From Ipomoea triloba (taxonomy: Eukaryota; Streptophyta; Magnoliopsida; Solanales; Convolvulaceae): DNA of 64,000 bases. Under the pieces are notes generated by a model. It did no database searches. It had not been told where the DNA came from and worked only from the letters and a program-made list of their open reading frames with translations. The stretch covers positions 3,412,767-3,476,766 of the forward strand of contig NC_044925.1 of assembly GCF_003576645.1 (NCBI RefSeq). Direction: 5' to 3'. The position numbers were made by a program, and so were the translations under genes. The stretch's first letter is position 1; each line of letters begins with the position of its first letter. Shown here piece by piece: positions 12,100 to 24,004 of the stretch.

Positions 12100-13537
12100 T
12101 GAATATTTTTACCTAAACGTGTATATGCATGAGGCTTCCATATGCATAAGAAGGTATTTATAAGGAAGCCCCATCAATAAATGATGTAGAAGCATTTTAT
12201 GCATGAAAAATGTTATTCACATTATTCTTTTTTTTTCTTTTTTTTTTTTTGAAAAATTTCTATATTAAGGATCAAATAGATTATGTTAGATTCGATCTCT
12301 AACATGTTGTGTGGTTGGTTTTGTTCATAAAAGCTGGAATCAAGCCGCCCACACCTTAGTCAAGATGGAGGTGGCTTGTGATAGACGTCATAGTTGGTTT
12401 GATGTAGCCCGGAGGATGTTATTTCGATGATTGCTTAATATATATTACTCCTCCCTTCAGAAAAGACTATTAAACTATAAAGGAAACTGTAATTAGGTCA
12501 TCCATTACAAAAATAATGATAATAATAATGCAAAGAAATGCTCTTTATCTCCTTTCTAATTGTAGTAATTTTTTTTTGAGTTGCATGACCAATTGTAGTT
12601 TCATATATAATTTGATGGTTTATTTGATACTTATTCAACTTTTTACTAATTTTTATTTATCTAATATTTTTATTCAATCTTTGATTTTCAAATAGGAGTA
12701 ATATCAAAGTAATTATTTTCGCTGTTTTCTAATATTTCATTTTGCAAGAAAATGAAGAATTTCTTCAAGTGGTTAGCTCGAACTCAGCTCCTCATTACTC
12801 TCTAACCTAGTATACATCATTCCTAAAAAGAAAATAAAAGTTGTATTTTATATATTCATTTGTTTAGTAATGAATTGGCTTGACCAAGAGTTAATCAGAT
12901 AAAATATTTTATAAAAAAAAAAAAAAAAAAAAAAAAAACTCAATCTGTCTCATTCACATGACATGTTTATAAAAGAAAAAATATTTTATCAAATCAATTC
13001 TTTCTTCTTTGCTGATTTTCTTGACTAATTTTTATTATGTGTAAATTTAATTTTTGCCCTTAATAATACTTTTAATGTAGTTTCTAAATATATAAATTTT
13101 ATATATTAATATTAGACTTAATATTATGAAAAAATTGAATTAAAAAATATCTCTAATCAAGTCTTGTTAGATGAATCAGACACATAAAATGGAATGGAAG
13201 GAGTAGTTAATTAAATATAAGTTGGAAAGTAGTGGATATTAAAATTTTAATTTTAAGATGAAATGTATCACGATTTCTTATCGATGAAGTCATAATCATT
13301 TTATATTTAAAATTTTCATTGACAAGTAAATATTTTTTGCATGTACTAATAAATAAATAAAAACTTAAACACAAAATTGAATTGGTCAAATGTAGATTAA
13401 TTTAAAAGATCGCGATCACATTAAAAATAGTATTACACTGGACATGCTATAATGGTATACATTTCTTAGCCTTAAAAATCCTAAAACTTGTGATTCCATA
13501 ATCCATTTAGGAACCCGTTACAATCAGCCAAGATCCC

Positions 13538-13782
13538 ACAATTACACAGAATCATAACAAAAAGTACATTTTTAATATATATTATATTAAAAGTACGTTA
13601 TTCGTGTAATGAATGTACATTATATAAAATAATGTATTTTCAGTATTCAAATAATGTACTTTCCATGAATATTATGTACATTTTTAATATACTAAAAGTA
13701 CATTATTTGTGTATTAAATGTACATTATTTGATAGTATGGTCCACACAACTCTGTAGATCATGGTTCATACAATAATGATTG
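13538..13782. repeat. Second copy of the GTACATTATT foldback element
   Basis: Repeats 8786-9030 at the offset of the duplicated block; it has no independent evidential weight. Confidence 0.55.
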
Positions 13783-14724
13783 ACAATTATCTACACATTT
13801 TCCATGGTGATGCCTGCCAAATTTTTAAATTTAAATTTAATTATAATTAATATTACAAAGTTAATAAGTGTATAGTAAAATAATTTGGATAGTTTTGTCA
13901 AAAAAGAATAATTTAGATAGTTTAAATTGTTAAGCAAAATAATAATTAATGTCAAAAACTTGTATAAGACAGTCTCACGGATCCTTGTCATCTGTGAGAT
14001 GGGTTGATTCAAGATCAAATGTGATATTTATACGATAAAATGTAACATAATAAGGAATAAATTTTTTGTTACTTATATAAGAAAATATAATACTTTTGAA
14101 GTAAAATATAATACTTTTACATTTTAATTAAAAGTATTACATTTTCCATTATAAGTAATAAATATTTGCCAACATTACGTATAAGAGAAAATGTAATACT
14201 TTTGATGAAAAATATAATACTTTTACACGAAAAAAGACAAAAGAAAAAAATAGTTGGGGTTTTCAAGAACAAAAAAAAAACATATAAAGTAGTATTTTGG
14301 CCGGGATTAAATTGACTCTAACCTTAAATTTTAATGTCCATAAAGAATTTGAAGTGAAAATTGTCCATACGATTGGTTATACTACATGACAAACCATTAG
14401 ACCCATTTTGATCTATTTAGTCCTTTGTTAGTTATAATTTGGTGTAATTGATTCTTGAATGTTAATATATCATTGTGATCGTTAAAAAAAAAATAGTGGA
14501 GTCCACTAACAGTTGTCGATCACCATCCAATGCAAGAAAAACAGCACGACAAGATAACTTCATCAGTTCCAAATTAAAACAGATTAAATATGTCGAGTAA
14601 TAATGAAATCCAATATAATCTATTCTGAATATCGTACACTTGTTCCAAATGGCTACTTTTAAAGTTTATTTAAATTGTTGAAAACAATTATTGTATGGTT
14701 GGACGTGCAAATTAGTCCGCGAAT

Positions 14725-14885
14725 CCAAGTCCACTTTGCAAGATAGACTCACGTCTAAAATACACAATTTACATATTGAATATTTACAATTTATATACTG
14801 AATGCTCAAAATTTAAATTGTGAACATTCTGTATCTAAATTGTGACGGATCCATCTTACAAAATGGATCTCGGTCTATGATATAA
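14725..14885. repeat. Foldback MITE spanning the contig overlap end
   Basis: Left arm aatccaagtccactttgcaa and right arm ccatcttacaaaatggatct/cggtctatgat are inverted relatives, enclosing inverted ACAATTTA/TAAATTGT words. It belongs to the same type as 16151-16555. In the first copy of the block the left contig stops in this element (10093), which fits a palindrome-related assembly break. Confidence 0.5.
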
Positions 14886-15587
14886 CTGATGGTGGTTAGC
14901 TGCTCTAGTGGTGGCCTACCACTTTGGCTCCGACAAGTTGGCATGAAGTTGAGGTTTGGTTGGTGTCTGCAGTTACTGAAATTGTTTTGTCGGCGTATAG
15001 GTCTACTCCCCAATTATTGTCGGCATATCGATAGATAAGGGGCAAGGGCGGTGTGCCACCCATTGTGTGTGTGTGTTTTTTTCTTAAACCATGTGTTGGT
15101 TTGCGAAAGATGTGTTATCTGACATATTTAAATTTTTGTGAGTTTTATAAAATTTATTTTGTTTCAATGGATATATAAATTTAGAGCAATATATTTAATT
15201 TAATGCATTAATTAAATGATATGTTTCCAAATCTCTCTAAGTAATTATTATTTTAATACAAAAATATTATATGTGGTAGATTGGAAATCACTTTCTTTTG
15301 AAATATTCTACCTTGACTTTTGAAAATCACGTTCTTTTGGAATTTTCAATCTTGAAGTACACTCGAACTTGAAAAATAAAACATGCTTATTCGTGGTATT
15401 AAAACGATAAGATTAAAGAAACATTACGGCCTTGTTAGTCAAACGACTCAAACCGCATGTATTGTGTTAAAACACATGGCAAATTAAATTAACAACTAAA
15501 CTTTATTGTCAAGGATAGACTTTCTTGCACCCCCAACCCTCATCTTTTATTTTCAAGAGATAGACTTTTTCACAAATTAAACATGAT
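14886..15587. other. Intergenic sequence
   Basis: Low-complexity gtgtgtgtgt near 15067 and AT-rich DNA. No gene was recognised. Confidence 0.45.
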
Positions 15588-16124
15588 TAAAAAATCGCTA
15601 GGCACTCCTCGCCTCCTCGGGCGCTCGGTGAGTGCCTAGGACGCCTAGACGGGGATTAATCGGCGTCTAGGCACCAGTGTATTTTTTTATTTTATTTTTT
15701 ATTTTTTTAAATATTTGTCTAAGTATTTTTAATTTTTTAAAGACTAATAAATATAAATTATATAATACTTTAATAGTTAATACTAAAATATTAAATATTA
15801 ACCTTAAAAATATCTAGAGTTTGTACAATTTAGGGTTACTTCACTCAAAACGATGTTGTTTTGAGTGAAATAACCCATTAAAATAGAAGAACAATAGTTA
15901 ATTTGCCGATTAGGTGGCCTAGTCAGTGCCTAGGAGGTCTAGTCGGCACCTAGGAGACATAGGCGGTCAGCACCATATATAAGCGGTTTAGGCGGTGCTT
16001 AGGCGGCCTAGGTGGTCACCTAGTCGGCCAACCGCCTAAACCACCATTTAAGGTGATACGCTAGGCGGTCGACCGACGTCTAGCGCCTAGGCGGGGATTA
16101 ATCGGCGCCTAGGCGAGATTTTTG
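15588..16124. repeat. CCTAGGCG-rich foldback element
   Basis: Both ends carry inverted copies of a GC-rich module (aaaaatcgctaggcac at left; gcctaggcgagattttt at right). The phrase ggggattaatcggcg plus tctaggc or cctaggc occurs near both ends in the same orientation. The right half is an array of gcctaggcgg-type words with many CCTAGG palindromes. The middle is AT-rich. Non-coding; the superfamily is not identifiable from this copy. Confidence 0.55.
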
Positions 16125-16150
16125 CAACACTGAAATTAAATTATTAGTTG

Positions 16151-16555
16151 TTATGCCATGGACCCGGAAAGGTGGACCCAAGTCCATGTTCACAATTTTA
16201 GAATTCCGTATTCACACTTTTTGAACTCTATGTTTATGATTTTTTGAATTCTATGTTCACAATTACAGAATTCTATGTTCACAATTGCATAACTCTATGT
16301 TCACAATTTCCTAAACTCTATGTTTATAAATCCAGAACTCTATGTTCACAATTTCATAACTCTATATTCAATAGTTGAACACAACTTTTTAATCTATATA
16401 ACAAAATTGTGAATATAGAGTTCAAAAATTGTGAATATTGAGTCATGTAATTTTGTATATTAAGATTAAGATTTAAAATTGTGAACATAGAATTTTAAAA
16501 TTGTGAACATGGACCAGGATCCACCTTGCAAGGTGGACCTGGGTCTATAGCATAA
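16151..16555. repeat. Foldback MITE built from CTATGTTCACAATTT words
   Basis: The outer inverted ends are ttatgccatggaccc and gggtctatagcataa, followed by aggtggacc-type segments. The left arm holds about seven tandem copies of ctatgttcacaattt; the right arm holds their inverse (aaattgtgaacatag). It could fold into a long hairpin. No coding capacity. Confidence 0.7.
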
Positions 16556-16655
16556 TTTACCTTAAACTATATGGTGGACTAGCTAAGGTTTATCGTGGGC
16601 ATTATGGACTCTAGTTCAAATCATTTACATATAATTGACATATTATGTATTTTTA

Positions 16656-17051
16656 GAATTTATTACCGAAATGGCCCCTCGACTATTGTGAAATTACCAA
16701 TTTGGTCATTGACAATTTTTCTTGCCCAATTAGGTCCCTCAACTTTGAAAATTTAACCAATTTAGTCCTCCATTTATTTTACCGTTTGATTTCCGTTAAA
16801 TCGGGACCAAATTGGTAATTTCATTATAGTCAAGGGACAATTTCAGTCAAAATTAATTACTGAAATGGTCCCTTGACTATAGCAAAATTACCAATTTAGT
16901 CCCAATTTAACGGTTGTTTAACACCAAAATAAACGGAGGATCAAATTGGTTAAAATTTTCAAAGTCGAGGGACCTAATTGGGCAAGAAAAATTGTCGATG
17001 ACCAAATTGGTAATTTCGCAATAGTCGAGGGACCATTTTGGTAATAAACTC
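16656..17051. mobile_element. MULE-type MITE with GAGTTTATTACC ends
   Basis: A long inverted repeat of about 190 bp per arm, built from phrases such as accaaattggtaatttc and ggtccctcgacta. It is flanked by a perfect 9-bp duplication gtattttta (16647-16655 and 17052-17060). A second family member with its own 9-bp duplication is at 33227-34092. Nine-base duplications with long terminal inverted repeats point to Mutator-like transposition. Non-coding. Confidence 0.85.
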
Positions 17052-17060
17052 GTATTTTTA

Positions 17061-18549
17061 TTACATTAAAAATGAACTTCAAGCCTTCCCGAGATGTAAA
17101 AATGCTTTCCCAATAGTAGTTGAAGATCCCAAAAGTGTCTTGAAACATTGCTTGAAGTCTAGAAACGAAAAGTCTCTCAAAAGGGTTAAAAACACAGCTT
17201 AAAACGATTTTTCGATAGTCAACACACCCGTGACATACATGGCCATGTCCCTGGGCATGTTGATTTATGTTCATGTTTTTCTTCATGTTTTGGACCAAAT
17301 CTTTAAAAGCTTTGAACACAAAAGTTGTAGAGGGCTATCTCAGCTTTCTAGGGAAACTTGAATCGCCTCAATTTGATTTCGTATGAGAGAGATATGACAA
17401 AAATACTCTCAACATGTTTCAAGGTGGTATCCCTAGGCGTGCCAAATTCTTCGTGCCAAATTATATAGCTTTCTTCCACATGGTTAAACCAATCCTTGAT
17501 GAGTTCTCTTGCCAATTCCGAGTAGTCTCTCAATGTAAGCCGCAGCCATTTCAATGAGGCAACATTCATTATACAAGAGAGAGTAAAACCATAGTATGTG
17601 CCTGCCAACTTCGTTCCATAGAACAAAGCTTACCAAATCAATAAATAGGAAAGAACTGGCAAAACGAAACTAACAAACTTATAAGTTTTAAACAAAGGAA
17701 TCAAATGATGTAAATTACAGGCCCGCCTACGTGGGTGGGTAGGGGGCCTTCCCCCAAACACCTCACCCAACCCAGAAAATTTAAGAAATATTTATGTATA
17801 TATTATTACATTAAGAATAAAAGTTCTCTTTGGGCCTCCCTTCATTTTTTTTAAAAAATTCTATGTATATATATTAAATAAGCCCAAATTAAAACATATG
17901 TTGAAGTCCAAATTTACTAAATAAAAAAGAAATAAATCAAGTAATTATTGTGTATTTTTATAATGTTTTTACACTTTTAGGATATACATCTGTTAATTCA
18001 AAAGATTAGTTTTGAAATTGGAAAAATTAATGTTAATATTTATTCTTTTATTCCTGATTTTCAGTTTTGTTTCATCCCTCAAATTTTGAAAAATTAAGTT
18101 AATTAGTAAAATGAATATCAATTAGTTATGTAAAAAAATTGTTGCTAAAAAATAATTGACAACTTTTAGTTGATAAAAGAGTGAAAAACAAGATTATGAT
18201 TGTATATACTTTGTGTTATGTGAAAATTTATGTAATAATGATTGGTATCGATGTCAATCGTTACCTAAAGTATCATTAAAACTTATTATCGTTAATACAT
18301 AATATAATTATGTATAGTATATATAATGATATATATCATGTATAATCAATACTCTTGTTGATTGACATTGTAATACTTTGCAGTACTTTCCACCTCTAGA
18401 CAAAAATTTTCTGGCTCCGCCCTGATAAGATGATAATGATATTTTGACAATAAACACATCCTACCAAAATCTAACATTTTATTTGTTCAAGATAGACTAT
18501 CATTTTATGTTAAAGCTTCAATACAATACAAAATATACATATATATCAC
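17061..18549. other. Intergenic sequence, possible LTR-element debris
   Basis: At 17090-17640 the base composition is higher in GC than the surroundings, with palindromic acatggccatgt around 17240. A 92-codon reading frame on the minus strand (17626-17348) matches no family recognised here. The rest is AT-rich. No gene is claimed. Confidence 0.4.
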
Positions 18550-18610
18550 CCACCATCAAGAAGGTACTACATTGTAACAGAGTCAATAGTATTAAAAAAA
18601 AAAAAAAAAC
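18550..18610 (+). mobile_element. 3' fragment of the AAAGACCTTG SINE
   Basis: Shares attgtaacagagtcaatagtattaaa-type sequence and a poly(A) tail with the SINE at 5183-5358. The head with the pol III boxes is missing. Confidence 0.6.
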
Positions 18611-18763
18611 AATACAGTCCTATATTTCTTCACGTGCAAGAACTAGCGAACGCATCCGAACAGCAGGAAGCTAAGACATATTCACAGATCGATTATTTCT
18701 TGAAATTGAAACTTCAAATTAAACCACATAAACAAGATGCTAATAATCCTTAAACAAATTTAG

Positions 18764-20537
18764 TTACGTTGTCACCTTTGGTATCCTCATTCGATCAAGA
18801 ACGGACTTGCCATCGAGTTTGCGAGAGAAGAATTCTTTCACATATTCCTCCATTTTCAACCTCTTGAAAGCTGGTGGATTTTGGTCGTTTGTTAAGCAGG
18901 GTGAGGGTCCAATCTCGGCCTCCACCTTTGGGTTAAAAAACATGGCAATGGAGATCCTTTCTTTAATCGAATTCACCAGCGCTCTATGCTCAACACTTTT
19001 ATATAAACCGTTGGTGAATATCTGCACATGTGAAAGAAATTATATCTAAAATTAAAGAAAAGTTTAAAATATTTATACATGAAATTAAAGTACTCGTCTT
19101 TATAATCATTTTGCATATTTGATAACTAATTTATCAAACATTTTTCTATATACAACTAATATTAGCAGTTGATTAATACCATTAACAAAATTAACTATCT
19201 GTTAATTGCCGAACATTTGTTTAATAAGTCCAATGTAGTTGTGTAGTTATATTGAGTGTATATTGTCTAATAATACTATAGTTATGTTGTAATGAAACTA
19301 TAGTGTATATAAAATGAAACTGAATAAAAGTTTCATATATTTGAGTGTATACTGTCCAATGAAATTATAGTTATATCGAAATGATATTGTAGTTGTGTTG
19401 TAATGAAACTACAGTGTATATAAAATGAAACTGAAAATCAGTTTCACATATTTGGGTGTATGTTGTCCAATGAATCATAGTTGAATTAGAATTAGAATTT
19501 AATAGTATTGTAATAGACTACAGTATGTATAAAATAAAATTCAATAATGTGTCTCACTATAATAAGACTATTGTATATATAATGCTGAATGAAACTATAG
19601 TTGGAACAAAATGAAATTGTTATACAAGTAGAGCTACCTACGCGGAACGAGCGCCGCTTCTTTTTATTAAAAGAAACGGCACCGTTTTGGATCATGATCC
19701 ACAGCATAATTTGAGTGATAAACGTATCTAAGTCTAAATGAAAAAAAAAAAAAAATCTTACATATTTTTAAAGGGCTATGGGTTAGGATGAGTCAAGTTT
19801 TTTATTGTTTGGCACAGTTCGACTAAATCTATATTTTAACCGGACTAGCTTAGTCTAAGTATAATAATCAAATAGATTACAGACCAAAAAATATTTCTTT
19901 ATAAAATATTTGCTATTAGTAGCCAAATCTTTAAAAATCCAAAAAATCACTTCACATAGTCATTTTCTAGATTGTGTAAACCTACCCTTAATTGAAGACT
20001 TGCCTATTCGAAAGCTGAAAAGTGCATGCGCAAACAATAGATCAATAAATTAATGATATAACAAAAAAAAAATAGTAAATAAGTATAGAAAACCTCTAGA
20101 ATGTCTCCAATATTGACAACAAAGGCATCAGGGTGGAACTCCACCGGGGACCAATTCCCATCGTCAGATTTGACCTGCAACCCATCAACACCGTTAACCT
20201 GGTGGAGGATAGTGATCAAGGTGGCATCGGAGTGCGGCGTAAGCCCCGTCACCAGCTCCGGTTTAGGACACGGCGGATAATAAGTCATCCTCATGGATTG
20301 CATCCCATCCTCTGCCATATCTTCCATTTCTCTCTTCCCAATCTTTGATGTTTGAGCAATAAACCCTAGAAGTGTTCTTGAAAGATCTTGCAATTGCAAG
20401 ATGTAAGCTTCTAGGGCCTCCCTATGTTAAATATAAACAAAATAAAACAATTTAAAAAAAAAATCTTGAAGACTTTTTTTTTTTTTTTAACATCAATTAG
20501 CTATTCAAGAATCAAAATAAACAAAATTTATAGATTT

Positions 20538-20591
<54 letters not shown>

Positions 20592-22455
20592 GGATCAAAT
20601 AAGAATATTGCTACAAGAGAGAACTAGTATAAATCAATCAGAGTTATCAATTTGGGATGATCTAACAGTTTTAAAATAAAGAGGAAAAAATACAGTATCA
20701 TTTTCATAAATAACTCAAATTTTAAAGTAAAATTATTAATGCTATACTACTGTATAGTTCAAATACCGACCCCATAAAGTCCCTTCGTCATATGTATTAG
20801 TGCAATACCATAAAGTCCATTCGTCATATGTATTTGCGCAGGGATTGATTGACTTTATAGTTTTGCTATAAGTGTTGATAGTTGTATTTTAAAGTTCAAA
20901 CTATTTATAAAAATGTCATCACATTTTCAACCGATATACTTTGTAACATTGCTTAGTTGCAATTTATAATGTTACTAGTTGCACTTTAAATTTTGAGTTA
21001 TTTATAAAAATATCACAACAGTTGGTTTCTCTAATTGTTCCAAATTGGTTAAATCTTTCCACATGAACAACTCTAATTGGTTTTAATTTTCTCTAGCAAA
21101 GTAGTTTTCACAGGAGTTTGTTATACATACATACATGCATAAATAGAAGTTTGAATAAATATATCATGTATATTTACCTAAAATACGGTGTGCTTAAGTT
21201 TTTTTTTTTTTTTTAATATCTAAAAATGTTTATATTCATGCGTATTTAGTTCAAAATCATGCAAGTTTTTACCAAAGTAATGTGATTTCAATCAAAATGA
21301 TGCAGGCATATCCCAAGCTTATATATGCATGATTTTTTTTTTTTTTTACATATATACAAAAATGTTACCACCATTTACATTTAAACTTATGCAAATTTTT
21401 CAAAACAATGTTGTTGTGCTTTAAATTATGTTGTTTTCTGTTAAACAATGATGCAATAAAATTTTTACATACTTCTTAGTTGAATTAAAGACAAATTATA
21501 ATTTTCGTCCATAAGTTATAAGATAATTGTAATTTGTCCTTAAATGTTAAACGTACTAACTTTTTGGCTATAATTTATCATTGACGTTACACTTTTTTAT
21601 CATTTATTAACTTTTAGTGCTCACTTTTCGTCCCTAAGTTATACTAAAGTTACAAATTTCAATTTGTCCCTAATGTTTTGTTAGTAAAGGAACGAAAACT
21701 GCAACGCTGATAACTTATAGACGAAAAGTGAGCATGACCAACAATTAAGAACGGATTTTACAATTATCGTATAACTTAGGGACGAAAAGTATAATATTCC
21801 CTTGAATTAATTACCTGAGTGATGAAGGGAGCTTAGGAAGTAGATAAGGCTTCCTTCTGTAAATAGGGTTGGTGGTCATGTAAAACCTATCAGCCCAGTC
21901 AACTTTTTTATCATCACAGTAGACACTGCTTTGGCCATAGCCTTCAACTTCTCCAGGCCTGACTTTGTATAACAATTTTTCTTCTAATGGAAGGCTGTAA
22001 AATTCTTCAATTCCATTCCTAAGTTTCTCCAAGACTGAAGGGTTGACTCCATGATTCACTAGCTGTAATTAAATTGAAGTGATATATTATATATGTATAT
22101 TGTATCTCTATTCTCATGCATGTATCACAAATGTAATTGATATATTAATTAATTTGTAAATTGAAAGCTTACCCCCCAAAAAAAAATGATAGAAAAAAAA
22201 AAAAAAAACCTGAAATATGCCCCAGTCTTTGCAAGCTGAGTGCAGCTTCTCTAGCCCTTGATCTTTGGTTTCTTCCATGAGTAAAGTTTGGAGATCAATG
22301 GTGGGGATTGATGGGTTGGAGTTAGAAGATGAAATTGTGGGTTCTTGATTAACACAAATATAGCGATTTGGGATGGCAAGTATAGGCACTTTGACTAGTT
22401 CTTGAAGGCTTAGGGAGCTCTCTTGCCATGCTAGTTGTGGTGGTGATGAAGCCAT
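18764..22455 (-). CDS. 2-oxoglutarate/Fe(II)-dependent dioxygenase, SRG1-like (gene B)
   Basis: Four exons: 22455-22210, 22062-21815, 20421-20094 and 19021-18764, all with GT-AG junctions, at the same positions in the protein as in gene A (introns 147, 1,393 and 1,072 bp). The product is 359 residues. Iron ligands are H228-x-D230 and H286; R296-x-S298 is the 2-oxoglutarate contact; YYPPCPKPELVTG is conserved. It ends at KVTT, without the 12-residue extension of gene A. The two paralogues differ by scattered substitutions (for example FTNGLYKSVEHRALV against FSNGLYKSAEHRVMV), so this is a genuine older tandem duplicate, unlike the 10-14 kb copy. Introns hold a MITE, a long (AT)n tract and a tandem array. 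The substrate is unknown. Confidence 0.93.
19180..19710. repeat. Tandem array in intron 3 of gene B ending in a GGATCATGATCC motif
   Basis: About three diverged units of roughly 110-120 bp, each with a version of gtgtatactgtccaatgaaa, tgtagttgtgttgtaatgaaac and cagtgtatataaaatgaaac. The right end is ttggatcatgatccacagca, similar to the terminal motif of the other foldback elements in this window. The left border is uncertain. Confidence 0.5.
20539..20587. repeat. (AT)n microsatellite in intron 2 of gene B
   Basis: A pure AT dinucleotide run of about 48 bp. Confidence 0.9.
21490..21803. mobile_element. MITE in intron 2 of gene B next to the splice donor
   Basis: The ends are inverted: aattttcgtccataagttat at left, and ataacttagggacgaaaagt at right; internal copies of ttcgtccctaagttata and tcactttttcgtcc-type words occur in both orientations. 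Its right edge is only about 11 bp from the exon 2 splice donor (gene B exon 2 ends at 21815). Non-coding. Confidence 0.65.
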
Positions 22456-22514
22456 TGAGTTATTTTACTTAAATGTGAACATGGATGATGCTACTACATA
22501 GAAATAATAGTAAG

Positions 22515-22522
22515 TATTTATA
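22515..22522 (-). promoter_or_regulatory. TATA box of dioxygenase gene B
   Basis: Minus-strand TATAAATA about 60 bp upstream of the ATG at 22455, matching the position of the gene A box. Confidence 0.6.
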
Positions 22523-23689
22523 AGCTAGCTAGGAAACCTCACCCATATACAACATCAATATTATCTATACAAATTTAATATTTTCATCTCCTAACTTTAC
22601 CTTGAATGCTCAACTTTTGATGAGGTATTGAGGTGTGAATAAAACTTATTTATTTATGTATTGAATCCTTTGAATTGACAAAGCTTATCAGAGTTAATTT
22701 AGAAGGAAAATGTAACATTGTTCTACTTAAAATATTTTGAACAGAAAAGATTATAGAAAAAAAAAATGAAAAATATGCTCTTTTAGTAAAAATCTCAATT
22801 GACATGGTCTATTTTGATTTGTTAAAAAGGCTATTTCTCCTTCAAGGTAGCAATTGTCATGTCAAATATTATAAGACTTTTAATTTGGTTAACTTTAATG
22901 TGTCACATCAAATGAACTTTACCCATGTTATAAGTAAGGCGAAACTTTATTTTACTAGCTTGTATAGTAGTCAACGCCAATATATATATTTCAGTGGTAC
23001 GATAATCGATTCGGCCATTTAAGAAGTCTCCGCCCAACAAATTAACGTTTAACTCAATAGATAGAGCATAATGGAGAGGGTGATAAATTATGCCTCAATT
23101 TGGATAGTAAATTTGGGTTTGAATTACATATTTCTATCTCTTTCAAAAAATTGCAGATTTCCATCCACTTCAACCTAGCTTATTAAAAAATAAAAATGGA
23201 AAAATGAAATTTATTCATTTCTTTGACTCATCATTACTTTTTCTATCTATAATAACTCTTTAAAAAAAAATCTTAATGACCTGCTAATAAAATACTGGTT
23301 GCACAAAATAGTCAAATGTAGATTAATTTATAAGATTGTAATCCAATTAACGACATTATTATATCATTGGGAAAGAATAACATGTTTAAATGAATTGAAA
23401 TTCATTTCATTGTTTGACCTTAAATAAAAAAGAGTATTCCTTTTCATAAGGAACACCTCAGGTCCGAGTCTCATTATGTACTGAAAGAACTATTGAACAA
23501 ATACTATTTTTATTATTATACCATTATAATGTATTAAAAAATATTATTCTATTATACTTACCTTTTCGCTCCTTTTATTCGTTTTATTTTTATCTTTTTC
23601 AAATTAAAATATGTAACAAGAGTTTTATTGCATGTGAGTATGCTTATCATTTTCTAAATAAAATAAAATAAGCCTCAAGATTACGGTCC
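22523..23689. other. AT-rich intergenic sequence upstream of gene B
   Basis: No gene or bounded repeat recognised. The ORF at 22804-23022 has no recognisable protein features. Confidence 0.45.
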
Positions 23690-24004
23690 GCACAACTATG
23701 TAGACTATGGTCTAAAACAACGTCGTTTTGATGTTAAAAAAAAATATTTTGCTCCGCGCCCGTGTTAGAATAATGAACATTCTATGGTAAGATAATGTAT
23801 TTTATGAGTTAGAATAATGTACTTTATGTGTTAGAATAATTTACTTTATATGTGTTAGAATAATGAAATTTCTGGGGTAATAAGATAATGTATTTTATGA
23901 GTTAGAATAATGTATAATGTACTTTATGTGTTAGAATAATGAAATTTTAGACGTAAGATAATGTGTTTTATATGTTAGAATAATGTATTTATGTTGATGG
24001 ACTA

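Larger units (their letters stand above)
10095..14845. repeat. 4.75-kb block repeating 5343-10093 (probable assembly artefact)
   Basis: Everything compared between this block and 5343-10093 matches, including exons, introns, poly(A) runs and intergenic repeats, at an offset of exactly 4,752. It starts at an N and a homopolymer. The first copy ends at the N and the second continues into new sequence at 14846. This is what two overlapping contigs placed end to end would give. A real recent tandem duplication is possible but would need its breakpoints to coincide with the gap. Confidence 0.9.
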
